DNA of 37,508 bases from an uncultured Blautia sp. GTDB taxonomy: Bacteria; Bacillota; Clostridia; Lachnospirales; Lachnospiraceae. Positions 24,441 through 33,040 of this stretch are shown one piece after another (position 1 is the stretch's first letter; each line of letters opens with the position of its first letter). The stretch covers positions 1-37,508 of the forward strand of contig CAKRRX010000013.1 in the NCBI GenBank assembly GCA_934394595.1, read 5' to 3'. The notes below the pieces were generated by a model. That model was not told the origin of the DNA. It saw only the letters and a program-made list of their open reading frames with translations, and ran no database searches. The translations under genes were made by a program, and so were the position numbers.

Positions 24441-27400
24441 TTACAAGGATTTCAAGACTCTTTCCACAACTTTAACATTGTTATTTCCATATTTTTGCCG
24501 CATCTGTGACAGCCAGTCATCCTGCAGTTCTACATGGTATGCCGCCGGCAGTTTTTTCATGGCTTTTACGTCCCTTAAATAGACCACTACACTGTCACTT
24601 CCGGCAGATGTCCGAAGATCCTGCAGAAGCTCTTTTTCTTTTTTTCCGTACTCTTCCCTGTTCTCAAACTGGATCCACAGTTCCTTTGGAATGTCGGAAA
24701 AAGCACGCACCTTTTCCAGGATCAGCTTACTTGCCTTATCATCCTCTGCGGATACTCTTCCCTGGATGAAAACACGGTCATCTTCATTGATCATATTCTG
24801 CCATTTCTCGTAGTCCCTTGGAAATACCATAACCTCCACAGATCCCACCAGATCCTCCAGGGTAAGAAAAGCCATCACCTTATTATTCTTGGTATATTTA
24901 ATATTTTTCTCTGTGATCATACCGCCGATGATCACTTTTTGATTGTCCCTTACATGGGACTCATCCTGTTCCTCTTCTTCCTCTACAGGCTGGAAATCTA
25001 TGGTTCTGGCGGAAATCATCTTTTCCATCATGTTGCGGTAACGCTCAAGAGGATGACCACTCAGGTAGATTCCAAGCACTTCCTTTTCATTTGCCAGAAC
25101 CGTTTCCTTATCGTATTCTGCCAGATCCGGCATGCGGATCTCAAACTCTTTTTTATTCTCTTCGGAAGCAATATCGAACAAACTCAGCTGGCCTGCCATG
25201 GACTGCTTTTTATTCCGGGAAATATCATCCACGATCTGACCGAAAACAATCATTTTCTGGTGGCGGTTTCCTTCCAGACAATCCAAAGCCCCGGCTTTGA
25301 TAAAGTTCTCAATGGCACGTTTATTTACACTTTCGATATTGCGCTCAATAAAGTTTTTCAGGGAAAGATACTCCCCATGCTCCTTTCGCTCTGCCACGAT
25401 CGCATCGATCACCGGACGGCCCACACTCTTGATGGCAGAAAGCGCATACAGGATTGAACCATCTGATACGGAAAATCCATATTCTCCCTTATTGATATCC
25501 GGCGGAAGAATGGAAATATTCATCTGTCTGCACACCTGGATATATTCTGCAACCTTGGCCGGCTTGTCAATCACGGAGGTCATCAGCGCTGCCATAAATT
25601 CTACCGGATAGTAGTATTTCAGAAATGCAGTCTGATAGGTAACATATGCATATGCCGCAGCATGGGATTTGTTAAAAGCATACTGGGCAAAATCAATCAT
25701 CTCATCGTAAATCTTATTTGCGGTTTTTTCATTAATACCATTCTTAATGCAGCCCGGAACGCCCTCTTTCTCATTTCCATAGACAAATGCCTGCCGTTCC
25801 GACTCCATAACGCTCAGCTTTTTCTTGGACATGGCACGACGCAGAAGATCACTTCGCCCCAGGGTAAAGCCTGCAAGACTCTGTACGATCTGCATAACCT
25901 GCTCCTGATACACGATACACCCGTGGGTAGCTTTCAGGATCGGCTCCAGCTGCGGACAGTCATAGCGGATGGTATCTGGTCGATTCTTACCCCGGATATA
26001 CTGTGGAATAAAGTCCATAGGACCCGGACGGTACAGAGAAATTCCGGCGATCACATCCTCCAGACTGTGCGGCTTCAGCTCCTTCATAAATCCCTTCATT
26101 CCACCACTCTCCAGCTGGAACACACCCTCTGTACGGCCGGTTCCCAGAGAGTCCAGTACCTTCTGGTCATTGTAATCGATTTCCTGCATATTCAGGGAAA
26201 TGCCGTAATTCTTTTTGACATGTTTTACGGCATTATTGATCACAGTCAGGGTACGAAGCCCCAGGAAGTCCATTTTCAAAAGTCCCAGTTCTTCCAGAGT
26301 GACTGCGCCAAACTGGGTGACAATGGTTCCATCCTGTGCCCTGGAAAGAGGAACATACTCAGAGACATCCTTCTGGCTGATCACCACACCTGCCGCATGC
26401 ATGGAAGCATGTCTTGGAAGACCTTCCAGCCTCTTTGCCATGTCAAGAAGATGACGGACATCCGGCTGCTCGTTATAAGCCTTTTTCAGATCCGGGTTTA
26501 CTTCCATGGCCTTGTCAATGGTGACGATTTTCACATTCGGAATCTTCGCCGGAACCATTTTTGCAATGGAATCCACCTGCGCATAAGGCATATCCAGCAC
26601 ACGTCCCACATCGCGGATCACACCACGGGCGGCTAACGTACCAAAGGTGATGATCTGAACCACACAATCCTTGCCATATTTTCTCACGACATAATCGATG
26701 ACTTCCTGTCTGCGCTCAAATCCAAAATCCACGTCAATATCCGGCATGGATACACGTTCCGGATTCAGAAAACGTTCAAACAGAAGGTCATATTTGATGG
26801 GATCCAGTAAGGTGATCCCCAGTGTATAAGCTACAATACTTCCCGCTGCAGAACCTCGCCCCGGCCCCACTTCGATTCCGGATTGTCTGGCATAATGGAT
26901 GAAATCCCACACGATAAGGAAATAATCCACATAACCCATATTTTTGATGGTAGTCAGCTCATATTCAAGCCGCTTTCGAAGCTCTGGAGTAACCGGATCA
27001 TACAACCGTTCCAGCCCCTCAAAGCAGAGCTTATTCAGATATTCCCAGGAGTTATAACCTTCAGGCACACCGAATTTCGGCAATTTAGTAACACCAAATT
27101 CAATCTCCACATGGCACCGCTGTGCAATTTTGTGGGTATTTTCCAGGGCTTCCAGTGCATATGGGAAAAGGGCTGCCATCTCTTCCTCTGATTTTACATA
27201 GTACTGACCGCCCTCGTAACGCATACGATCCGTATCTGCCAGCTTCTTTCCGGTCTGCAGGCAAAGAAGGATATCATGGGGATCTGCATCATCTGCATAG
27301 GTGTAATGGACATCATTTGTCGCCACAAGGTCAATTCCTGTCTCCTGATGCATACGCAAAAGCTGCTGGTTGACATTTTGCTGTTCCGGAATTCCGTGAT

Positions 27401-27929
27401 CCTGAAGTTCCAGAAAGAAATTACCCTTTCCAAATATCTCCTGATAACGAAGTGCCGCTTTTTTTGCATCTTCATACAGGCCCCTGTTCAGAAAACGGGC
27501 CACTTCCCCTGCCAGGCAGGCACTTAAGGCGATCAGGCCTTCATGGTATTCCTCCAAAAGTTCCAGATCCACTCGCGGCTTATAATAGAAGCCTTCCTTA
27601 AAACTCCTTGAAACGATTTTCATAAGATTCTGATATCCCTGGTCATTCTCTGCCAGAAGCACCAGATGGTAATAACGGTCATCGCCGCTTCCGATTTCCC
27701 TGTCAAAGCGGGAACCGGGCGCAACATAAACCTCACAGCCTAAGATAGGATTGATTCCTGCATCCTTTGCAGCCCGGTAAAAATCAATCACACCGTACAT
27801 CACACCATGGTCTGTGATGGCAGCGCTGTCCATTCCCAGCTCTTTCACCCGGGCCACATACTCTTTTATTTTGTTAGAACCGTCCAGCAAACTGTACTCT
27901 GTGTGGACATGGAGGTGGGTAAATGCCAT
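24441..27929 (-). CDS. dnaE: DNA polymerase III alpha subunit, DnaE type
   Basis: The replicative polymerase alpha subunit of the DnaE1/DnaE3 type. It carries an N-terminal PHP domain (HLHVHTEYSLLDGSNKI, AITDHGVMYG, DVHYTY). The palm catalytic aspartates are in PDIDVDFGFERR near residue 400, with GPGRGSAAGS just before it. PMDFIPQYIRGK, the tandem helix-hairpin-helix region and the C-terminal OB fold (VIIGGMITEKNIKYTKNNKVMA) follow. The 1162 residues are normal. AAAGGAG precedes the ATG. A long hairpin (27954-27999) sits only 24 bases before the start codon. Confidence 0.96.
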   Translation of the reverse strand: MAFTHLHVHTEYSLLDGSNKIKEYVARVKELGMDSAAITDHGVMYGVIDFYRAAKDAGINPILGCEVYVAPGSRFDREIGSGDDRYYHLVLLAENDQGYQNLMKIVSRSFKEGFYYKPRVDLELLEEYHEGLIALSACLAGEVARFLNRGLYEDAKKAALRYQEIFGKGNFFLELQDHGIPEQQNVNQQLLRMHQETGIDLVATNDVHYTYADDADPHDILLCLQTGKKLADTDRMRYEGGQYYVKSEEEMAALFPYALEALENTHKIAQRCHVEIEFGVTKLPKFGVPEGYNSWEYLNKLCFEGLERLYDPVTPELRKRLEYELTTIKNMGYVDYFLIVWDFIHYARQSGIEVGPGRGSAAGSIVAYTLGITLLDPIKYDLLFERFLNPERVSMPDIDVDFGFERRQEVIDYVVRKYGKDCVVQIITFGTLAARGVIRDVGRVLDMPYAQVDSIAKMVPAKIPNVKIVTIDKAMEVNPDLKKAYNEQPDVRHLLDMAKRLEGLPRHASMHAAGVVISQKDVSEYVPLSRAQDGTIVTQFGAVTLEELGLLKMDFLGLRTLTVINNAVKHVKKNYGISLNMQEIDYNDQKVLDSLGTGRTEGVFQLESGGMKGFMKELKPHSLEDVIAGISLYRPGPMDFIPQYIRGKNRPDTIRYDCPQLEPILKATHGCIVYQEQVMQIVQSLAGFTLGRSDLLRRAMSKKKLSVMESERQAFVYGNEKEGVPGCIKNGINEKTANKIYDEMIDFAQYAFNKSHAAAYAYVTYQTAFLKYYYPVEFMAALMTSVIDKPAKVAEYIQVCRQMNISILPPDINKGEYGFSVSDGSILYALSAIKSVGRPVIDAIVAERKEHGEYLSLKNFIERNIESVNKRAIENFIKAGALDCLEGNRHQKMIVFGQIVDDISRNKKQSMAGQLSLFDIASEENKKEFEIRMPDLAEYDKETVLANEKEVLGIYLSGHPLERYRNMMEKMISARTIDFQPVEEEEEQDESHVRDNQKVIIGGMITEKNIKYTKNNKVMAFLTLEDLVGSVEVMVFPRDYEKWQNMINEDDRVFIQGRVSAEDDKASKLILEKVRAFSDIPKELWIQFENREEYGKKEKELLQDLRTSAGSDSVVVYLRDVKAMKKLPAAYHVELQDDWLSQMRQKYGNNNVKVVERVLKSL

Positions 27930-27953
27930 TCTTTTCTCTCCTTTTTGTGAAAA

Positions 27954-27999
27954 TCACACGCCTCATCCTCTTACTTTTTCCTTGAGAATGGGCGTGTGA
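27954..27999 (-). terminator. Hairpin between the cvfB-like gene and dnaE
   Basis: TCACACGCC (27954-27962) pairs with GGCGTGTGA (27991-27999). An inner stem CATCCTC/GAGAATG has one G-U pair on the gene strand. The stem totals about 16 bp, and on the minus strand only TTTTC follows, so it is a weak terminator or attenuator. It leaves no room for a separate dnaE promoter. Confidence 0.65.
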
Positions 28000-28005
28000 C
28001 CTGTT

Positions 28006-28845
28006 TTATTTCTTATAAATACGTTTATCTCTGATCTCGATCTTATCCTCTTTGAGAAGGTGGCCTACTGCACGCTTAAATGCATTTTTGCTCAGACCGA
28101 ATTCCCGTTTGATCACCTCCGGGGAGGCCTTGTCATCAAAGGGAAGCACACCGGCAAATTCTTCAATCACACTCAGCACACTTTTTGCATCTTCGTTGAT
28201 CTGGATGTAAGCCTTCTGACGGTCTGTGACATTCATCTTGCCATCTTCCTTCACCTCGGAGACACGAAGCTCCAGCACTTCGCCTGGACGGTACTTGCCA
28301 TTTGCCTCTCTGGCAGGAATGAGGGCTGAATATTTATCGTCTACGGCTACAAATACGCCAAAGCGGTCGCTGATCTCATACACACGGCCTTTCACCGAAT
28401 CTCCGGCCACATATGGTGTCCTGGTGGAAAGGTAATGATATACCTTCATAGTAGCACAAAGTCTGTTGCTCTTATCCACATAAAGGGCTACCAGACAATC
28501 CTGGCCTTCCCGCACACGGCTGGTCTGCTCATGATAGGGAAGGAGCAGATCCTTTTCCAGTCCCCAGTCCAAAAAAGCTCCTATCCTGGTCACCTGAAGG
28601 ACTTTCAGCACAGCGGTCTGTCCTACCTGAAGTCTTGGCTCTTTTGTAGTTGCGATCAGACGGTCGCTGGAATCCTTATAAATAAAGACCTCCAGCTGAT
28701 CTCCCTCTTTTGTCCCCTCTGGAACCTGTTTTCCCGGAAGCAGGACTCTATCGTTCTGCTCCGCATTTTTATCCTCTCCCAGGTAAACACCAAAATCCAC
28801 GGTTTTTACCACGGTAAGCTTCTGTTTTTTTCCTATTTCGATCAT
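28006..28845 (-). CDS. CvfB-like S1 RNA-binding protein
   Basis: A 279-residue cytosolic protein with tandem S1-like OB folds and a C-terminal winged helix, the layout of the conserved virulence factor B (CvfB/YitL) family. Visible parts are KQKLTVVKTVDFGVYLGED (first OB), LKVLQVTRIGAFLDWGLEKDLLLP (second), VKGRVYEISDRFGVFVAVDDKYSALIP (third), and the C-terminal VIKREFGLSKNAFKRAVGHLLKEDKI (winged helix). CvfB binds RNA and affects regulation in staphylococci; the role here is unknown. AAGGAG precedes the ATG. It is the first gene of the co-directional run leading to dnaE. Confidence 0.88.
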   Translation of the reverse strand: MIEIGKKQKLTVVKTVDFGVYLGEDKNAEQNDRVLLPGKQVPEGTKEGDQLEVFIYKDSSDRLIATTKEPRLQVGQTAVLKVLQVTRIGAFLDWGLEKDLLLPYHEQTSRVREGQDCLVALYVDKSNRLCATMKVYHYLSTRTPYVAGDSVKGRVYEISDRFGVFVAVDDKYSALIPAREANGKYRPGEVLELRVSEVKEDGKMNVTDRQKAYIQINEDAKSVLSVIEEFAGVLPFDDKASPEVIKREFGLSKNAFKRAVGHLLKEDKIEIRDKRIYKK

Positions 28846-29002
28846 GGATTCTCCTTAAAATAATAGACCTCTGATATCCGGGCACATCTAAAGTACTCCT
28901 CCCGGTATCTGCACACTCCAAAGCAGTTTCTTCCTGCAAACCGGGGGATTCTCCCAGTCTTTTTCAGTATAACACAGATCAGCCCCGGCTGTGAATAGCA
29001 AC

Positions 29003-30265
29003 TTACTTCAGTTTTCGTGCATAGGATAATAATTTTCTGGCATCTGCCCATCTTCCATCGCTGGTAGCGGCTCCCAGAGTAACGGAAATGTAGGTCTTCC
29101 CGTTCAGTCCTTTTACTACACCTACAAAACACTGACCGGCTTTGTTTGTATATCCGGTTTTCATCCCACACACTCCCGGCATTCTCTCATGCAGAAGCCG
29201 ATTGGTAGAAGTCAGCTTATATTTCTTTCCTTTCAGATTCTGAATAGTAATGCTTCTGGTTCGGATCACTTTGCGAATTCGTCGGTTTTTCCAGGCGTAG
29301 CGCGCGATTTTGGACAGATCCCTGGCTGTAGTATAATGATTCAGCCCCGCATCCAACCCGTTTGGTGTGGCAAAATGGGTGTTAGTACACCCCAGTTCCA
29401 CAGCTTTGGCATTCATCATGTTTACAAAATTCTTTACATTTCCGCCAACTTTCTCTGCAATAGCCACAGCTGTATCATTATGTGAAGGAATCAGAAGAGA
29501 ATACAGCATGTCCCGCATACGAAAACGTTCACCTTTTTTGAAATACAGCTTTGTGGGCTCCTGGGAAGCTGCATAAGCGGAGGTGCGTACCACGTCCGAC
29601 ATCTGGCTGTTCTCCACCGCCAGGATGGCAGTCATGATCTTGGTGGTACTGGCATTGGCATGACGCCTGTCCGGATTTTTGGAAAAGATCACCTTTCCTG
29701 TGTCAGCCTCCACCAATATTGCACACTCACTGTTCAGAGCAATAGACGGACCACATTTTTGCACCTGCCCTTTTTTATTGAACTGGTATCTGATACCGTC
29801 AACCCTTTTCCTTCCGGTTACAAGACGGCCATTTTTATCAAAATAATAAATATTTTTTCCATTGTACCAGCCCTGGCACCTGCTTCCATCCTTCAGCAGG
29901 TAATAGGTTTTCTTTCCATTTTCCCGCACCCAGGTATTTTTATGCATGTAACCCTGGTCTTTTGTGCCAAAATAGTACCACTTTTTTCCCAGCTTCTGCC
30001 ATCCGTACTGGCGGATTCCTTCTTCGGAAAACAGATAGGTTTTTCCTTCAATTAAGAGCAGACAATCCTGGGCCTTTGTTCCATCCTCCCAGGTATAAAT
30101 CCAACCCTTTTCCGTAGGCTCAAAGGTACCACCTGACGCAGTTTCCACATTTTCTGCTGATGTCACTGCAGCCTGTACGGCTGTCACATTTCCGCACAAC
30201 AAGAAAATAACCAGACACATGAAGATCAATATGCCTGCTCTGTACCGTAAACTTTCCTTTTTCAC
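29003..30265 (-). CDS. D-alanyl-D-alanine carboxypeptidase with N-terminal cell-wall-binding repeats
   Basis: A penicillin-binding S11 peptidase that trims the terminal D-Ala from peptidoglycan stem peptides. All three active-site motifs are present: S206-T-T-K209 (SxxK), S261-H-N263 and K369-T-G371. Residues 1-33 are a signal peptide. Residues about 50-170 are choline/glucan-binding-like repeats (GWQKLGKKWYYFG, GWYNGKNIYYFDKNGRLVTG), placed before the catalytic domain. The protein stops soon after the catalytic domain and lacks the usual C-terminal beta domain and amphipathic anchor of DacA/DacF, so the repeats may provide wall attachment. GTG 30265 (420 residues) is chosen because GGGAGG lies 7 bases upstream; ATG 30289 has no good site. 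Confidence 0.9.
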   Translation of the reverse strand: MKKESLRYRAGILIFMCLVIFLLCGNVTAVQAAVTSAENVETASGGTFEPTEKGWIYTWEDGTKAQDCLLLIEGKTYLFSEEGIRQYGWQKLGKKWYYFGTKDQGYMHKNTWVRENGKKTYYLLKDGSRCQGWYNGKNIYYFDKNGRLVTGRKRVDGIRYQFNKKGQVQKCGPSIALNSECAILVEADTGKVIFSKNPDRRHANASTTKIMTAILAVENSQMSDVVRTSAYAASQEPTKLYFKKGERFRMRDMLYSLLIPSHNDTAVAIAEKVGGNVKNFVNMMNAKAVELGCTNTHFATPNGLDAGLNHYTTARDLSKIARYAWKNRRIRKVIRTRSITIQNLKGKKYKLTSTNRLLHERMPGVCGMKTGYTNKAGQCFVGVVKGLNGKTYISVTLGAATSDGRWADARKLLSYARKLK

Positions 30266-30324
30266 TTTTTTCCCTCCCATATGGGGCATGCCCGATAACT
30301 TAACTATTTTTTTCTATTTTCTGA

Positions 30325-30353
30325 CATTCTTTCTCTTACGTCAAGATAAAGTT
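30325..30353 (-). promoter_or_regulatory. Candidate promoter of the carboxypeptidase gene
   Basis: On the minus strand TTGACG is followed 17 bases later by GAAAAT, a weak -10 match. It lies about 60-90 bases before the GTG start and just past the ABC operon terminator. Coordinates are approximate. Confidence 0.35.
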
Positions 30354-30366
30354 TCCTGCTGCACAA

Positions 30367-30395
30367 AAAATGCAGAGGTTCTTCCCCTGCATTTT
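30367..30395 (-). terminator. Terminator of the amino acid ABC transporter operon
   Basis: On the minus strand AAAATGCAGGGG pairs with CCTCTGCATTTT with one mismatch, followed by a T run (TTTTTTGTG). It lies about 55 bases past the stop of the ATPase gene. Confidence 0.85.
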
Positions 30396-30421
30396 GCAAT
30401 ATTAATATAAATTAGATGTTA

Positions 30422-30443
30422 GGGGCAAAAGGTATTTTGTCCC
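30422..30443. repeat. Short hairpin sharing the GTTAGGGGCAAAAG motif
   Basis: GGGGCAAAA and TTTTGTCCC pair around the loop GGTA. The preceding bases GATGTTAGGGGCAAAAG share TTAGGGGCAAAA with repeat copy A and resemble GATGCCAGGGGCAAAAG at 21881-21897. It lies just past the ABC ATPase stop, before the main terminator. Confidence 0.45.
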
Positions 30444-30451
30444 TTTAACAT

Positions 30452-31192
30452 TTACGCATTTCGGAATCGGCTTAAGAATTCCCGGGTCAGCGGATCTTTT
30501 GGCTCTTCAAACAGCTCCTTTGGCGGCCTGTCCTCCACGATCACACCGTTTGCCATAAAGATCACACGCTTTGAAACATCTCTGGCAAATGCCATCTCAT
30601 GGGTAACAATGATCATGGTAAGCCCTTCATGGGCAAGATCACGCATAACCTCCAGAACCTCCCCTACCATCTGGGGATCCAGTGCTGAAGTAGGTTCATC
30701 AAAAAGCAGGATCTCAGGTTCCATTGCAAGGGCACGGGCAATGGCTACACGCTGCTTCTGGCCACCGGAAAGCTGCTTTGGTTTGGCATTGATGTAGGGC
30801 GCCATTCCCACTTTTTCCAGATAATACATAGCCTTTTTCTCTGCTTCTTCCTTTCCCTTTTTCAGAACCTTTTCCTGACCGATGGTACAGTTTTTCAGCG
30901 CTGTCATATTATTAAAAAGATTAAAATTCTGAAACACCATTCCTACTTTTGAACGGTATTCCGGCACATTTACATTTCTGCTTGTAATGTCGGTTCCATG
31001 ATAATTGATTTCTCCGGAGGATGGGGTTTCCAGCATGTTCAGGCAACGCAGAAGAGTGGATTTTCCAGAGCCTGACGGTCCGATAATACAGGTCACATCT
31101 CCGGTACTTACAGAAAAATCAATATCCCGCAGAACCTGATTACTGCCAAAGGCTTTTCCCAGATGCTTTACTTCCAGAATTTTTTCACTCAT
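30452..31192 (-). CDS. Polar amino acid ABC transporter, ATP-binding protein (GlnQ-like)
   Basis: The ATPase subunit that powers import of a polar amino acid. It has Walker A GPSGSGKST, Q-loop VFQNFNLF, signature LSGGQKQRVAIARAL, Walker B ILLFDEPTSALDP and the switch His in IVTHEMAFA. The 246 residues are typical. ATG 31192 is chosen (GGAGGAG 8 bases upstream), two bases after the permease stop; a longer upstream frame overlaps the permease and lacks family similarity. It is the last gene of a three-gene operon and is followed by a hairpin and a strong terminator. Confidence 0.95.
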   Translation of the reverse strand: MSEKILEVKHLGKAFGSNQVLRDIDFSVSTGDVTCIIGPSGSGKSTLLRCLNMLETPSSGEINYHGTDITSRNVNVPEYRSKVGMVFQNFNLFNNMTALKNCTIGQEKVLKKGKEEAEKKAMYYLEKVGMAPYINAKPKQLSGGQKQRVAIARALAMEPEILLFDEPTSALDPQMVGEVLEVMRDLAHEGLTMIIVTHEMAFARDVSKRVIFMANGVIVEDRPPKELFEEPKDPLTREFLSRFRNA

Positions 31193-31194
31193 GA

Positions 31195-31986
31195 TCACTT
31201 CTCCTCCTTTTTCTTCGGATAGGAATACAGACCACTTGTGTGCGTCAGTGTATCTGTGGTTGCAAGATCGTAGTTCTGCGGTCCCTCCATTTTCCTTTCC
31301 AGAAGGCGGAGCAGCCTGGAGCATACAAAGGTAAGGATAAAATACATTATCATTGCAATGGTAAAGGCTTCAAAATACGTATAGTAAGCTCCTGCCACAC
31401 CCTTTGTGGTGTAAAACAGTTCTACGATTCCTATAATAGAAAGGACACAGGTATCCTTGATGTTGATGATCAGGTTGTTGCCGATCTGCGGCATAATGTT
31501 GCGCAAAGCCTGGGGAAGTATTACATTCATCATCGTCTGCACATGTGTCATTCCAATGGCCTTTGCAGCTTCAGTCTGTCCTTCATCCACAGAAAGGATT
31601 CCACCCCGGACAGTCTCTGCCATATATGCTCCGGTGTTAATGGAAACTACAAAAAATGCGGCAAACCACATAGACATATTAATGTTAAACAGATACGCAC
31701 TTCCATAATAGATAAACATTGCCTGCACCATCATAGGCGTTCCGCGGAAAAACTCCACATAGCAGGTCATGATAAATTTCAGGATTCCAACCAAAGTCCT
31801 TTTTACCGCTGAGTCCCTTTTGTCCACTGGAATCGTTTGAATAATTCCTACAATAAAGCCAATAAGGCACCCCAAAAAGGTGCCTACAATCGCAATGATC
31901 ATGGTATTTCCGGCACCGGATAAAAAAGAAGCGCCGTATTGCTGGAGCAGATACTGGATCCGCCCCAAGAAAGTTTCAGGTAACAT
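31195..31986 (-). CDS. Polar amino acid ABC transporter, permease (HisM/GlnP-like)
   Basis: An integral membrane permease with about five helices. It has the HisMQ-family N-terminal segment (GAGNTMIIAIVGTFLGCLIGFIVG), then VEFFRGTPMMVQAMFIYYG, and the EAA loop EAAKAIGMTHVQTMMNVILPQALRNIMP that contacts the ATPase. The 263 residues are normal, with a hydrophilic C-terminal tail. It starts 12 bases after the binding-protein stop and ends two bases before the ATPase start. A single permease gene suggests a homodimer. Confidence 0.94.
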   Translation of the reverse strand: MLPETFLGRIQYLLQQYGASFLSGAGNTMIIAIVGTFLGCLIGFIVGIIQTIPVDKRDSAVKRTLVGILKFIMTCYVEFFRGTPMMVQAMFIYYGSAYLFNINMSMWFAAFFVVSINTGAYMAETVRGGILSVDEGQTEAAKAIGMTHVQTMMNVILPQALRNIMPQIGNNLIINIKDTCVLSIIGIVELFYTTKGVAGAYYTYFEAFTIAMIMYFILTFVCSRLLRLLERKMEGPQNYDLATTDTLTHTSGLYSYPKKKEEK

Positions 31987-31998
31987 AATTTTCTCTCC

Positions 31999-32856
31999 TT
32001 ATTCAGACAGAGGCTGTACAGAAATTGCCTCATCCATCATCTTTGTGTAATCGTCTTCTGTCATTTTATCCAGAACACTGTTCAGGGCATCCAGAAGCTC
32101 TGTGTTTCCTTTCTGTACGGAAATACCAATATTGATGTCCTCATCGGATACTTCAAAATCACCATCTGTACCGGCGAAATCAAGAAGTTTGAAATCCGGA
32201 TAAGCTACACATGCTGCCATTCCAGTTGGCATATCGGTTACTACTGCATCACATTTTCCGGATTCCAGGGCAACCAGCATAGCAGGTGCGCTTTCCTGTG
32301 CAGGAAGAATATCTGCGTCTTCGATCTGCGGCAGACAGGAATCATACCAGATGGTGTTCTGCTGGGAAGTACAGGTAACGCCTTTTAAGTCTGCTACGCT
32401 TGTTGCATCTGCGTAGTCTCCGTCACTTTTTACCAGGGTAATGATAGATGCATAATAATATGGTTCTGTAAAGTCAACCATCTGCTGACGTTCAGAGGTA
32501 ATAGACTGACCTGCGATAACACAGTCCACTTTACCGGACTGTACTGCCGGTACCAGGGAATCCCAGTCCAGTTTTACAATTTCCAGATCATAGCCAAGTT
32601 CGTCACAAATGTGTTTTGCCATCATGACATCATAGCCATATGCATAGTCAGAGCTTCCGGAAATCGGTACTGCGCCATTGGAATCGTCTGGCTGGGTCCA
32701 GTTGTATGGAGCATAGCTGCACTCCATTGCTACCTTCAGTGTCTTTTTCTCTTCAGCCTGTACCATTGTAAGTCCAAGTCCCGGCATTGCAGTTACCGTA
32801 ACCGCCGCTGCCATAAGACCACTTGTCATTTTTCTCCATAAATAGTTCTTTTTCAT
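31999..32856 (-). CDS. Polar amino acid ABC transporter, substrate-binding protein
   Basis: A family 3 solute-binding protein (285 residues). Typical segments are LKVAMECSYAPYNWTQ, YGYDVMMAKHICDELGYDLEIV, VIAGQSITSERQQMVDFTEPYY and VVTDMPTGMA. The N-terminus is a signal peptide with a basic start, a hydrophobic core and VQAEEK as the likely cleavage site. No lipobox cysteine is visible, which is unusual for a Gram-positive binding protein, so its retention at the cell surface is unexplained. GAGGAGG precedes the ATG. The ligand cannot be told from sequence. A promoter with an overlapping terminator lies upstream (32938-33015). Confidence 0.92.
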   Translation of the reverse strand: MKKNYLWRKMTSGLMAAAVTVTAMPGLGLTMVQAEEKKTLKVAMECSYAPYNWTQPDDSNGAVPISGSSDYAYGYDVMMAKHICDELGYDLEIVKLDWDSLVPAVQSGKVDCVIAGQSITSERQQMVDFTEPYYYASIITLVKSDGDYADATSVADLKGVTCTSQQNTIWYDSCLPQIEDADILPAQESAPAMLVALESGKCDAVVTDMPTGMAACVAYPDFKLLDFAGTDGDFEVSDEDINIGISVQKGNTELLDALNSVLDKMTEDDYTKMMDEAISVQPLSE

Positions 32857-32937
32857 TGTCTGTTTCCTCCTCTTGATAAAGACTCATTAATCACAGCACA
32901 CCCTTTTCCAGGTGCAGGTTCCATTTCGGGGTAAAAA

Positions 32938-32983
32938 AAATGCAATGGCAGCGTTATCAATTTAACGCGCCATTGCGTTGTAG
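32938..32983 (-). terminator. Terminator past the GH3 gene, possible attenuator of the ABC operon
   Basis: GCAATGGC (32942-32949) pairs with GCCATTGC (32969-32976), with an inner stem GCGTTA/TAACGC. On the minus strand a run of eight T follows. It can end GH3 transcripts, and it also begins right at the predicted start of the downstream promoter's transcript. Confidence 0.85.
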
Positions 32984-32986
32984 TTC

Positions 32987-33015
32987 ATATTACGCTTGTT
33001 TGTAGGAGAAGTCAA
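32987..33015 (-). promoter_or_regulatory. Promoter upstream of the amino acid ABC operon
   Basis: TTGACT (33010-33015) and TAATAT (32987-32992) on the minus strand are separated by exactly 17 bases. Transcription would start near 32980, at the first bases of the terminator hairpin 32938-32983. Confidence 0.6.
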
Positions 33016-33040
33016 GAGGAAAGTACAAGAATTCTTTATT

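Noticed and set aside
25662..26636. 324-residue plus-strand open frame inside dnaE
   Set aside because: It lies entirely opposite well-conserved DnaE motifs and has a random-looking composition with no ribosome site.
32857..32985. T-box or amino acid riboswitch before the ABC operon
   Set aside because: The leader is only about 120 bases, and no T-box core, antiterminator or known aptamer consensus was seen. Only the hairpin terminator is supported.
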